Of a stretch of DNA of 64,000 nucleotides, positions 34,381-45,735 are shown piece after piece. The position numbers were made by a program, and so were the translations under genes. Source of the stretch: Karstenula rhodostoma CBS 690.94 (lineage: Eukaryota; Ascomycota; Dothideomycetes; Pleosporales; Didymosphaeriaceae); the NCBI GenBank assembly GCA_010093485.1, contig MU001501.1, positions 513,052-577,051 of the forward strand, given 5' to 3'. A model generated the notes under the pieces. The model was not told the DNA's origin and made no database searches. It was given only the letters and a program-made list of their open reading frames with translations. Each line of letters starts with the position of its first letter. Within the stretch, counting starts at the first letter, position 1.

Positions 34381-35324
34381 TTAATGTCCCTTGAACACGG
34401 GTTTCCTCTTCTCGCGGAACGCTGCCAGAGCTTCATCGCGGTCCTTGGTCTTGACGACGAGCTCGTACGCCGGATTCTCTGCCTTCTCGCCCAATGCACA
34501 GCCATCCAGCGCTATCAATGCAGCTTTGATGGCAATTGGCCCGCCCTCGCAGATTTGTCTCGCAAGATTTACAGACTCCGCTAGCACCTTCTTCCGCGCG
34601 GCGCCTTCAGTTTGTGCCTCTTCCTGCGTGATTTCTATTAGCCTGTCGCACAGGCCCAGGAAGTATGCTTCTGGTCCGCTGACTCTGCGCCCTGTGAGAA
34701 TCATGTCTCGCGCGCGTCCTAGCCCGATCAAAGCGGGCAGACGGTATGTCCCTCCCGCGCCTGGGATGATGGCCAAACGGGTCTCGGGGAGTGCAACGGT
34801 GGTGGTGGACGCGAAGACGCGCATGTGGGTCGTCAAAGCGAGCTCGAGGCCGCCGCCGAACGCAGGCGCCGCGAGGGCAGATATGGTAGGAATCGGTAGC
34901 TGGGAAATCGAGTTCAGAGTGCCGCGCAGTGTTGTGAGGAAGTTGGTTGTGCTTTGCGCCCGTTAGCGTCACGCCGTGACGACGGTACAAGGAAGCCTTA
35001 CTCTTCCTGCGTGAAGGTCGCGCGCTCCTTGAGATCTGCGCCCGCGCAGAAACTCGTGTCTACATCGCTTGCTAGTATAAGGGCCCTCGTTGAACCCTTT
35101 TCTCCCTCGTTGTGTATGCTGTTGACTTGGTGGGTCAGCTCGGCGAGCAGCTGGCGAGATATGGCGTTCCGCGCAGCCGGGCGGTTGAAGGACAAGATGC
35201 GAATGCTGCCCGAGTGTGGTGCAGGGACATTTGTCACGTTAATGACGGGAGAGGGCGCGCTCGAGTATGCGCGGCGCTGGATTCTGAGCGTGTATAGCCG
35301 GACTGCGGGCCTGAGGAGAGGCAT
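34381..35324 (-). CDS. Enoyl-CoA hydratase/isomerase family, AUH-like, mitochondrial
   Basis: Crotonase-fold enzyme, most like methylglutaconyl-CoA hydratase of leucine breakdown. Minus-strand exons 35324..35002 and 34951..34381 (50-nt intron, GTAAGG...AAAG) give 297 residues in phase. The N-terminus MPLLRPAVRLYTLRIQRRAY is Arg-rich without acids, as in mitochondrial targeting peptides. Crotonase motifs: FNRPAARNAIS, FCAGADLKER (oxyanion hole), APAFGGGLELAL, PETRLAIIPGAGGTYRLP with the catalytic Glu and GRRVSGPEAYFLGL. Length matches AUH. Exact substrate is inference from the PGAGGT block. Confidence 0.9.
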
Positions 35325-36532
35325 TGTGAGTATGTATTTTGGCCTTGTCGGCTCGCAACTGATTGACTATAGATGTTCACTAACTCCAGATGCGCAAAGT
35401 TGGAGTTCGGTAGTTGAGTAGTAACAATGAAAGCGGTGCGGCTATCTGCGGTGTACGACGCAGTCGGACCGCGGCTTCTTCTTTTTGAGAGCTATGACCA
35501 CATGTTTCTTGAACATGCGGAGAACCTCACGTCCAAACAGTCTGGTATTCATTGTTTTTCCAGCTCATCTTCTCTATATACTAACAAAATATAGCCCAAC
35601 AGTCGTCGTCTCGCACGCACATCATTAGTTCCTATGTGTCGTGGCTTGGCCGACCCGCAAAGCAGCCGGGTTTGCTACGCATAGGCAATACGAGGCAACT
35701 GGAAGCACGATCAAGATTCAAGCGGAAACATGAAGGTCCCCAGATGGACATGTAATGTGTCTGATATAATGGTAGGTATGTCGTAAGGTTTGTAATCACT
35801 GATACAAATTTCCGAATGCACGTGACCATACTTTCGAGTGCTGAAAGCCATCAAAATGGGTCCTCACTCACCGTTCAAAGGGAACTGCGTTGGCTATGGC
35901 AGATGTCAGGCCACCGGAGGAAGACGCTGGTTATCGTCTTCGTCCGACGGAACCATGATATGACCCTTGCACGTTCAAAGCAACAACTCAAAGTGACCAA
36001 TAGAGACAACAACGTCAAGTTCAAAGGAGTACACGAGCGGAATACCGCACGCTACGAACCCCGATCGTGCATGAAGCAATACAGTTGCACCCGGAAACAT
36101 CAACCCCATTCGACAAAAGCACACCCGCGTAAGACCTATGCATGCCAGAATCACCCAGGGAACCCCAGATCATCCTATAAGACTGGTTAACGAGTTCCGT
36201 TGGCCGAAAGCAATGCATTTCTAAGCGTGCGACTAGAGGAATGTAGGCCGATTGAGGCTTGTCCACGTGTTTGTCTACCCACCGGATAAACTGCAATATG
36301 CACCTGCTATTCTAAGCGCCAAGGAGAAAATGTCACTTACCTCATCATCGTGGGGTTGGAGCGGCATTGAGGCGGGAATAGAGAGGACATAAAATACCCA
36401 CGATACGCTAGATCTGGTAGTTGTGCTACAGACTGCATCCCATATTCTTTCTAAACAGTGGATCTTCGCCGCTTGCCATCACTGATCGGGGAGACTCTTA
36501 CCTTTCTACTGTGAAACTGTTACTCCTAAATC
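35325..36532. other. Intergenic, 1.2 kb
   Basis: Divergent promoter region between the hydratase (minus) and dioxygenase (plus) genes. The open frame at 35816..36190 has no recognisable feature. No repeat seen. Confidence 0.55.
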
Positions 36533-37588
36533 ATGGCGGACAAAGATTATACGTTGTCACAGGAGCAGATCGACCATTTCCTCGAACATGGCTGGATCAA
36601 GTTGTCAGGCTGCTTCACGCGCGAGCAGTCTGCAGAGCTTCAATCAGAACTTTGGACACGGCTCGGCATGGACCCACATGACATGGCCACCTGGTAAGCA
36701 AGATTCTTGTCCTCGCCCGAAAGCACCATTGACATGATTCTAATCAGGGATACTAAGAACGACGCCGGCCGCGTAAATATGCCCATCCACAAATATTTCC
36801 CCGCGGCCTCCATAGCCCCCAAAGCCTGGTCTGCCATCGGCCAACTCCTCGGCGGCGAATCCCAAATCAACGACTCTGTCTCCAGCTGGAAAGACTCCTT
36901 CATCGTCAACCTCGGCACGCCCCAGGGCGCAGGCAAATACATCAAGCCGCAGGACCTGACTGGCTGGCACGTCGACGGCGACTTCTTCGTGCACTACCTC
37001 GACTCCCCGGAGCAGGCCCTCCTCGTGATCCCGCTCTGGTCCGACATCGTGCCCAACGGCGGCGGCACCGTTATCTGCCCCGCGGGGATCCCCATTGTCG
37101 CGACGCACCTGTACGACCACCCGGAGGGCGTGTCGCCGCGCATGACGTCCCGCCACGCCAACCCGACGTTCAAGTCCGAGGGCTCGGATCTGAACTTCTA
37201 CATCAACATCGCGAAGCAGATGCCCGACGAGGCGTTTGTCGAGGTCACGGGCGACGTCGGCGACGTCTACCTCCTGCATCCGCTGATGCTGCACAGCGCG
37301 AGCAACAACACGCTGCGGAAGGTGCGGGTCATCACGAATCCGCCTGTCAGCGTGAAGGAGCCGTTCAACTTCAACCGTGCGGATGGGAAGTATAGCGTTG
37401 TGGAGCAGAAGACGTTGAAGGCGCTGGGGAGGGAGAATCTGGAAGGGTGGAAGATTACAGCGGAGAGGCAGAGGATTGTGCCGGATGGGGCAAAGTTGAA
37501 GGCCGAGTTGAAGAGGTTGGAGGAGGAGAGGTTGGCGAAGGTGAAGGGAGTGTATGTTAAGGCTGTGGAGGTGGGATTGGAGGCTTAG
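36533..37588 (+). CDS. Phytanoyl-CoA dioxygenase (PhyH) family protein
   Basis: Fe(II)/2-oxoglutarate-dependent oxygenase. Exons 36533..36693 and 36748..37588 (54-nt intron, GTAAGC...TCAG) are in phase (333 residues). The N-terminus QEQIDHFLEHGWIKLSG is the standard PhyH opening. The iron-binding facial triad is visible: WHVDGDFF (His and Asp) and LLHPLMLHSASNN (His), followed by Arg in LRKVRVITNPP for 2-oxoglutarate. The C-terminal 60 residues are charged and helical. The usual peroxisomal PTS1 tripeptide is absent (ends GLEA). The fungal PhyH family covers lipid and secondary-metabolite oxidation, so substrate is open. Confidence 0.88.
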
Positions 37589-37979
37589 AGGGGGGATGAG
37601 GCGGGTATGCTCGTGCTCAGTGTAATCCAATATGCATAGAAATTGTATGACACAACTATCTCTATCTCTGCATGCATGTCTCCATTCGTACAGTCTGTTT
37701 TTATCTTCTCGAGGAGTGGTTTACTGATCTTTCTATCGAAGAGAAGGATCAAGACCAAGGGGACTTTACTCCCACATTCAATCCCCACCACATCTCACAC
37801 CGTCATCCCGCCACACATCAAGCTCTCCCCGTCTTCACCGCCACATCCTCCTCAACGCTCAATCCCAATAAAACCCATACCCCCTCTTCTCCGCCCCATC
37901 CCACTTATCCAATCCACATCCCTGTAATCCCATCCTCAAACCCATACCTTCCACACAATCCCTGGCTCCTCTGAAACGA

Positions 37980-38479
37980 AGCAGGCTACCTCGCGAACCT
38001 GCGATCCCTCGCCCTTACCCTAGTGCGCTAGCACGACAGCGAAAGATAAGAGGTCTGTATCATAACAGATAGGCAGGCCAGGGAAACTAATCGGAAAAGT
38101 AACCCCCCACAACAACACCCCTCCCCGCGCATATGCATCATCGTCTCCTCCACCTCCCTCTCCATAACAAACTCATTGTCTATAGTAGCCGGCATCCGCT
38201 CGGTTGTCTGCGGCGTCGGAACCCCTCGCCTGTCTTCCGCGTCCAGCTGATGGAGTTTAGGATCTTTTGCGGGGCAGTGTCAATCGCTTTGACGATCTGG
38301 CTGGGAGGGGAACCGAAGTGGATGGCGAGGCGCGCGGTGAATATGGGAGGATGGCGGCGGTGTTGCGCTAGTTTGTGTGGGCGAATCGGGAGGCGAGGTC
38401 GTCGTTGTATGCGCGCGATGTTTATTGCTGCGAGGGTGGAGAGGTCGGTGGGTGTGGCGGGCGTGATCGTTGTTGACAT
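37980..38479 (-). pseudogene. GNAT N-acetyltransferase remnant
   Basis: The minus strand from ATG 38479 begins like a fungal GNAT protein (TPATPTDLSTLAAINIA). Homology then jumps frames: AYNDDLASRFAHTN followed by a stop, then RNTAAIL in one frame, FTARLAIHFGSPPSQIVKAI in the first frame, then ERMPATIDNEF and EVEETMMHMRGE in another. Near 38010-38030 a GKGEGSQ piece preceded by a stop resembles the acetyl-CoA-binding loop. At least two frameshifts and two stops make a functional product unlikely. The family call rests on my reading of conserved order, not an alignment. Confidence 0.55.
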
Positions 38480-39148
38480 GGTGGAAAGTTAGGAACGAGA
38501 GGGGATTGATATTCTAGCGGTGTTTGTGGTGGATGGATAGATTGGGTGGGGAAAAGCGTGGATGAAGAGATCTGGACTTGGAACAACAGGACGTAAATGT
38601 GGAAGTGGTGGTGAAATCTGACTGCAATTGAGAATACGTTGTGGTTCTGATACACTCAAAGCCGCGGGGTTATCCATGACCGCACTCCTAGCAGAATCCC
38701 ACTTTGGGTCATTTTGGATCAATAAGAAACCTCCAGGATCTAGCGCACAGCCGCAAGTCTTTTTGTGTGTTAATTCAGATCCAGAATGGGTCCACAGGGA
38801 CCGAAAGGGAAAGCCGGACCTTAATTCAATCAAAGGTTTTATCTTGTATCTGGCTAGATTATCGTGTCGTAGACTTGTACACGTGTTAGAGAGCGAGTCA
38901 TTCCAGGATATATGATACTGGATAATTTTGGTTAGTCACAGTGTTGAAGTAAGGAAGCTCATGGCTATGATGGAGGAAGTGTCAAAGAAGGGCCCAGTGG
39001 GGTTGAATACGTGCATCCCTTATACTCTGGTATTCAAAGCAAGCATGTTAAAGCTGGTCCGAAGCAAGGACTAAGCTGAGTTGATACCTCCTATTCTAAA
39101 AACACAGGTTCACCTTTCGGACTCTGTAATCGCTCCTCAGCTTACAGT
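38480..39148. other. Intergenic, 669 bp
   Basis: Upstream of the GNAT remnant and downstream of the GH32 gene. Nothing recognised. Confidence 0.5.
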
Positions 39149-41390
39149 CTAACTCCCCGACCACCAGACGCTATTGTTCGTCTGCTCCGCCGTATCGAAT
39201 ACGAGTTGACTGCTGGAATCGAGCGGCCTCTCAGGGAAAACATTGGCAGTCCCGACCCAAGAGATGAATTCCGGGACCTCAGCGTGCGTGTTGTTGCCCT
39301 CACCTACGTAGATACCGAAACCTGTCGAGTCGGTGCGGCCGGGGTATATCCGCGTTGTGAGCCAGAAGCGATCATTTATGTACAACTCAACCAACGAGCC
39401 ATCAATGAAGACATTCATGACAATGTCCTCGACGCCGGTTTCGGCGAAGGTGTAAGGGTAGAAATACCCCACAACGGTGTAGTTCTGGGCGATGTTGTCG
39501 ATGGTGGAGGAATGAGATCTAGGGGAAGGTTAGTATGTCAGTGACAGGTCTGGGTAGGTAATTCTTTGGCTTACCTGTCCACGTTGATTGTGTAGTTTGA
39601 GGGATCCCAGTATATAGTTGTATACTCTTCCCCTCCCGGAGAAGCTGCGATGGTTAGACCAGCGGGACCAGTGACGTTCTGGAATGTTGCCTTGAGTTCC
39701 ATATGGTCGGATCCGTTCCCAAGGATGCGACTGGAGGAAACTGGCAGGTCGGCGGTTTTGTAGTTGCGCTGTGTGCTTCCGTTACGGATGCCTGACACTA
39801 CTTCCGGAAGAGGCCGTGCGGCTAAGGTGTAGGCAGTGTAAGTGCCATCACTGTGTTCCACAACGCGGTTGTTTCCTTTCGTGGTCAAACCTCCATCTGC
39901 GTTGACCAAACCTCTAGTCTTCTTGGCATACATTTCGCGGGGAAGGGCGAAAGCGCCGTTGAAGCCTTGTTGAGTTACAAACTGGTTCAGCTCTTCTACC
40001 GCCCAGCCCCACTGGACTCGTCGGTTGTTCTTGGTATCGTTGAAGCTGGTGACAGCGTACAGCAAACCGGAATCGATGGCACCTCCCGCGACAGGAGTAA
40101 ACTGAGCAGATCCGTTGGCTCGCCTCGTCACTATACCCTCGTTCCACAAGCCCGCCGAAGCACGCGGGTGGAATGTCGTATTACCGCCTTCGGCGCCCAT
40201 CATAACGTAGTAGTGAACCTAAGGTACGGTAACAAAGTCAGTGTGAGTTAAGACAGGGTGGTGTATGTCTTAGCTAAGCGGGAAGTCTTTCCTCTGCAAG
40301 CAAGACGCATCTACTTTGTACCTGGTGGATTACTTACATCGCCATCTTCGTCGACCAAAGAGAAGAAATTCGACACTTCGAAGTTGAAGGCGTAAGTGCC
40401 GGTCTCTAAGATATCGCCCAAGGTCTCGTTATCTGAGGGTTCCCAAAGTGCGCCCAGGAATGTCCAGTCGGTCAAGTTGTTAGCAGGAGCGCTGTAGAAC
40501 GGTATACGCGGACCGACTCCCTTGATGCCTGAACCAAACACTGCGTACCAGTGAGGCGTTTCTTGTCCGAGGATCGAGTCCATCTCCGGCCAGGGTTCGA
40601 AGAATGGGTCGCGCCAGCCTGTGATATTCCAGCCCTCAGGCGGGTGACTGATGACAGGATTGTTCTCATACTCTGCCCAAGTCCGGCCGCCGTCCGTCGA
40701 TATGGCAAGGCTTTGAGTCTCAGTCCCGTTCTGATACGGAATACGCCAGTTGGTCGGGAGTTTGGACACAGAGGTGTAGAAAGCTAGCAGAGTACCGTCT
40801 TGCTCGCCTTGGAGGTTGACAGGCTGCGCAGTCCCGGAAAATATCCCGAGGCCGTTGTAGGAGCCTACAGGTCCAGTGACCAGTGCTTCAGCGTCATTTC
40901 CTTCCCAGCCGCCGACGTCTGTCCAGGTAATGAGGTCTTTAGACGTAGCATGACTTTGCTTGGTTAGCATTTGACAGTGGACTATGGAGTAGGGATGCAG
41001 TACCCCCATGAGATGTTGCCTAGCATGAGTTAGCCATTGTTGACATCATTTCTTGCAGAATGGCATACCCCAGCCTATATGGTTCTGGTGGAACTGGTAC
41101 ATCAGGTGATATTCGTCTCTAGTCGGATCATACATCATCCCACATGGGTCCTAACGCTACGTTAGCAACGCAAATACGTTAATTGGATTGCTTGCACAGC
41201 TACGCACGTTCATCCATCCGGCAGGGGCGTTGAAATGTGATATCGGTCGCCATCGCATGAAAAGGCTGTTGTTCCCGAGTGATGTGATGGTCTCGGCATC
41301 CAAAACATCTGGAAGCGTGCTCGCATTCTGGGCATTGCTTCCGCGAAGGGTGGAGAGCAATAAGCCTAGCACGGGTAGTGTTCGTAGCAT
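39149..41390 (-). CDS. Glycoside hydrolase family 32 (beta-fructosidase/invertase-like), secreted, 6 exons
   Basis: Secreted enzyme acting on sucrose or fructans. Minus-strand exons 41390..41208, 41150..41069, 41019..41004 (only 16 nt), 40953..40338, 40218..39575 and 39518..39149 are all in phase, giving 636 residues. The N-terminus MLRTLPVLGLLLSTLRGSNA is a signal peptide. The nucleophile block reads WMNDPCG across intron 1 (usual form WMNDPNG), RDP is in GWRDPFF, and the general acid/base Glu is probably in NFEVSNFF, where many family members have ECP. A C-terminal beta-sandwich (about 480-636) includes VFIDGSLVELYINDR. Many N-x-S/T sites agree with secretion. Divergent from HRD1. The specificity (invertase, inulinase, transferase) is not resolved. 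Confidence 0.9.
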
Positions 41391-42268
41391 GGTTGCTGAA
41401 GATGTCTACACGGTGCAAAGGAAGCCAAATAACAAGAGATGGGCGAACGTGTGAGCACAATGTCGTCAATGGGGCGCAGAGCGTCTTTAAGTAATTTTTC
41501 AGGTCATAGCGAATCTTCCAAAAAGCTGGCAGATCGAGCATCCAGAAGCTAGGCAAGAATTTGGAAGAGAACCGGGGTCCTGCAGTAGTAGACCAATAGT
41601 TCCCCGCATCAACTGGTGCATCTTCCCCGCAACGGCTGGGCACCAGGTACACGACGAAGATCAGAAAGAGGGCCAGACATGCCAGCTAAGCGGACATGGT
41701 GACGCATGTGTGCTGAAGACGTTGACCGAAAACGGTATCTTGCGGTGCGGAAACGACTCCGAGGCCAGGCACGGGAGAACAGAGCACAAGCCTAAAATGC
41801 CACAAGGTCTTCAAAAACTTGGGCTTGGGCTTGGATGGATCGTGCACGCACGAGGCTTGAGGCTCAAGTGGATCGGTGCCGACAATCTGACCGAGCATCG
41901 GCTGGTAGACGCAGGCCTGGCTCGGGTCTTGGGCCAATATGGTATGGCTACGCCGAATACTTGTTTTCGGGGCCACTAGGAGGCTTCACGGTTTATGTCC
42001 CGCACCGACGGCACGAGTCCTTGAACGATGGACGGGGGTGCAGAGGGAAGGTGAAGGGTAAAGTGAAGGTGAAGGGTGAGAGCGGAGCACGTGCGGGGGA
42101 GGGTCGGGCTTGGCGCCGTCACTGCCTCCGGGTGTCGACATGGCCTCAGCACCTCAGCAAACGTGTCAAGACGTGCCCGCAACGCGCGCCGCATAACCAC
42201 CACCCCGACCGAGGCTTCGACTCGTCAGATGGACCTCCGCTCATCGCTCATTCTGGAGTCACACTAGC
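41391..42268. other. Divergent promoter region, 878 bp
   Basis: Lies between GH32 and HRD1. G/A-rich near 42030-42110. No gene recognised. Confidence 0.55.
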
Positions 42269-44649
42269 ATGACCTTCACCATGAGTCGGTTACAGATGTA
42301 TATCGCGGTACGTTTGCCTAGGCGTGCAACTGCTCCAACATGCAAGCTAACAGCTACCAGAGCTCGGCCGTCCTGGCCAACATCGTGCTGGTGCGCGCCT
42401 TCGCCGAGCGCCCCAATTTCTACTCGGCCGCCGTGTACATCTCCCAGAGCACCGGCTCGATCCTGTTCCTGGCCAACCTCGCTCTGATCGTCATGGGAAG
42501 CGTTGGATATGGCCTCCAGCGCCTTTTCTACGGTACCCTGCGCCCCATCGAGACGGAGCAGCTGTACGACAAGGCGTGGTTCGCCGTGAGCGAGACGCTG
42601 TTGGCAATGACCATCTTCCGAGATGACATCGGCCTGTGGTTCTTTGCCATGTTCCTGTGCCTGCTTGCGGGCAAGGTATGGCAGTGGATCGGCGAGGGCC
42701 GCGTGGAATTTCTCGAGCAACAACCCCCGCCGAACCCGAAGCTTTTCCATGCGCGGCTGATGAGCTCGCTCGTCCTCTCGGTCGGCTACGACCTTTTCAT
42801 GGTCTTCTACTGCGTCGATTCGGTTTTGGCCGACGCACGAGCCGGCGTCATGGTCATGTTTGGCTTCGAGTACGTGCTTCTTGCCATCGCATCGATATCC
42901 ACCCTGTTGCGCTACGGCTTGTCGCTCGTCGAGCTCGCCATCACGCACCGCCAGGAGCAGGCACGGGACGAAGCCCACAGGGTTGCCCGGGAACAAGCCA
43001 GGCAGCGTAGAGAGGCAGCCGAGGCCGCTGGCGAACCTGTCGCCGAGGAAGAGGATGAAGACGACGATGACGACGTTCCTGGCTGGGAAGAGAAGGGTCG
43101 CTGGGTCTTCTTCCTCGACCTGATGACCGACGCTATCAAATCCATCGTCTATATGGTATTCTTCTTCCTCCTTCTGACCTTCTACGGCATTCCTATCCAC
43201 ATTGTGCGCGATCTGTTTATGACGCTGCGTTCTTTCGTCAAGAGGCTTCACGACTTCTACCAGTACCGGAACGCCACGCGAGACATGAATGCCCGTTACC
43301 CGGACGCTACTGCTGAGGAATTAGAGCGTGAGAACACTTGCATTGTATGTCGCGAAGAAATGCAGCCTTGGGTGGAACCGGGAGCAGACGCGACACAACC
43401 TGGCCGTCGTAGAATGGATGAGCGACAACGAGCAAAGAAACTCCCCTGCGGACACATCCTACACTTCAACTGTTTGAGAAGCTGGCTCGAGAGACAACAG
43501 GTTTGTCCCACGTGCCGGAGGTCCGTGCTCGCACAACCGACCAACCCGACCAACCCTCAGAACCAAGCAAACGCAGGCCAAATAAACCCGGCAGCACTGC
43601 CAGGAGGAGACCCTCTTCGTGGCTTACTCGGCAATATGCAGCCACCTGCAGCCCCTGCTCAACCAGGCCAATATCACCCTGCGCCTCAAGCGGGGCAACA
43701 AAACCAGCCCCAAGGCAACGTAAGGGTATTCAATCTTGGCCCTCTTCGCATTGCCCTGGGCAATCTGCGCCTTCCTGCGAACCGGCCCGCTGACGGAAAC
43801 GCCAACGCCAACAACAATCTCTTGATGGAGAGACTTGCTCAGCAGATTGCTCAACAGCCTAACCTTCTTCAGCCTCAACAGCAAGTCCAGCAAGTCCAGC
43901 ATCAGGGCATTCCTCAGCTTCCAAATGCCTTTACTTCACTCCCTCTTGGTGGTGTTCCACATCACCCCAGCGACATTCAGGGTGACATCCTACGCATTCA
44001 ACAGAATATATTGGCCTCACTGCAGCAATTGCAAGTCCAGCATCATCAACTGGAGAATATCCATGCTCTTCTCGCCGAACTGAATCGTCTTCAACAAGCT
44101 TCAGGTGCAGCAGCAGCAGGACAGGATTTGCCACCCATAGCTTCATTGAACCCTCAACCCATTTTGCCGAACAATCCGCAGGCTTACTTCGCAAATGGCC
44201 CGGTACTTCGACAGGGTGATGCTGGCGTGCCTGAGGGGTTAAGTCTTCCGGAGGGTTGGACTTTGAGACCAATGGCTCTATCACCACATTCCGGCAGCAC
44301 GGAAACGCCCATGTCAACGGAACCAGGCCTGACAGGCACGGCACGCCGGTATTTCCCGGCTGTGCAACGCTCATCGGCACCGGTGCCTGCTTCATCTTCC
44401 AGCCCGCCAACATCATCAAATGCGACAGCCGCACCGTCGTCCACCACTGCTGTACCTTCGGAGCCAAGCTCTTTGGGTTCGAGCTGGAGCTTTGACAACG
44501 CTGGCAACAACGAGGCCGAAGGGACCAGTTCTACGGTTGCGGGAAGTAGCTCAGAAGCTCATGGCTCTAATCAAGTCCGCGCACACCCCTCGGTAGCGGG
44601 TAGCAGCGTGCCCAGGCCGGTCACGGTAGAAGAGACGGAGGACGAGTAA
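42269..44649 (+). CDS. HRD1: ERAD E3 ubiquitin ligase Hrd1 (synoviolin)
   Basis: ER membrane RING ligase and retrotranslocation channel of ER-associated degradation. Exon 1 42269..42307 and exon 2 42361..44649 (53-nt intron) give 775 residues. The N-terminal 300 residues hold several membrane helices, including RPNFYSAAVYISQS and WFFAMFLCLLAGKVWQWI, both typical of Hrd1. An acidic, Arg-rich loop (about 210-250) sits between helices. The RING-H2 domain is at 340-398: CIVCREEMQPW, then LPCGHILHFNCLRSWLERQ and CPTCRR, with a 20-residue insert between the first two pairs. The C-terminal 375 residues are Pro/Gln/Ser-rich, disordered and cytosolic. The second in-frame ATG, four codons on, could also start translation. 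Confidence 0.93.
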
Positions 44650-45735
44650 AGTAAGCGGTTGGTTGGCGGGTATGAATATATTGGCATTGATAGCATAGCG
44701 AGGCGTTTGGGATGGCGCTTGTGATTGTTCAGCACGACCCGTTGCGGTCTCGGTAGGGAGGATATAGGCTAGAGTTCACGCACGATACCACAATACACAC
44801 GACTTGGTCAAGCTATTACTTGACCTGGTTCATCCGCGGTATCATGTATACCGGCGGTTCGGACAACAATGATAGCCCTACCCCTAGTGTTTGTGTTGAA
44901 CGAGGACGCAGCGTACTTTTAGTCGGCTTGGAGCACCCACAAACAGGCGTAAAAAAGATATGCCTGGTCAGGGTAGAATGGCCTTTGGTTGGCGCGGAAC
45001 GGCGGAGAGGATGAATCGCTAAAGACTTGTGGGCCAGTGCATGACTCCGCGATTGGCGGTGTGCTTTCATGTTTGTAGAATTAAGAATGCACGTACCTTT
45101 GAAGACTTGATCTACTGGTGAACATGATGGTCTCGCCAATCTCTGTTGTCGTGCGTTAGTAGTGTCCCACCCAGCTTGCTTGGTTAGATTGGTGGCCTGC
45201 GGGACGTCAACGCCAGATCGGCCAACTCCTCCACGTCGCGACTTTCCCGTCGCTCGCAACAACACGCATCCACCATCCACCACTGGTCTCTGCATATGCA
45301 CACTTTGTGCTCTCCGCAGTACACATGGCTAGCCGGGCTCTAGTCCCTTTCCAACGCAGCGAGCAAGGTGGATGTTTCGACTCGGCAGCGCGCCTGGCCA
45401 TTCAGCAGCGTGCATCCCTCCAAGAGTCATACACGGGCGGCTACGTGTGCGCGCAACCACTCAGACATGCAGGAACAGTTCGCTGGCGTGGGGAGCGGGG
45501 CCTGAGGTCGAGGCCGGTGCCAGGATGGCGACGACGCTTAACTATGGAGCCCGGCCGCGTCCCTGTCTAGATTTCCTTTCCGAGCGACTAAAACGTGTGA
45601 CTCTACCTTCGCCATTGACGTGTGCACACCGTCCCGTCCGTCCATCTCTCGCTTGTGCCTTCGTTTCTTGGGTATAAAATCCCACAATTGCTTTTTTGTT
45701 GTTTCTGTATTTCCTCGGATGCATAGGCAGACAAG
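44650..45735. other. Intergenic, 1.09 kb
   Basis: 3' flank of HRD1 and promoter of the next gene. A T-rich stretch with a TATAAAA word at 45675 precedes the ATG at 45736 by about 60 bases. No gene recognised. Confidence 0.55.

Noticed and set aside
36740..37630. 296-codon minus-strand frame
   Set aside because: Mirror of the PhyH dioxygenase; rich in Val/Arg/His as expected from reverse reading of GC-rich third positions.
42259..43251. 330-codon minus-strand frame opposite HRD1
   Set aside because: Antisense shadow; HRD1 membrane helices and RING are clear on the plus strand.
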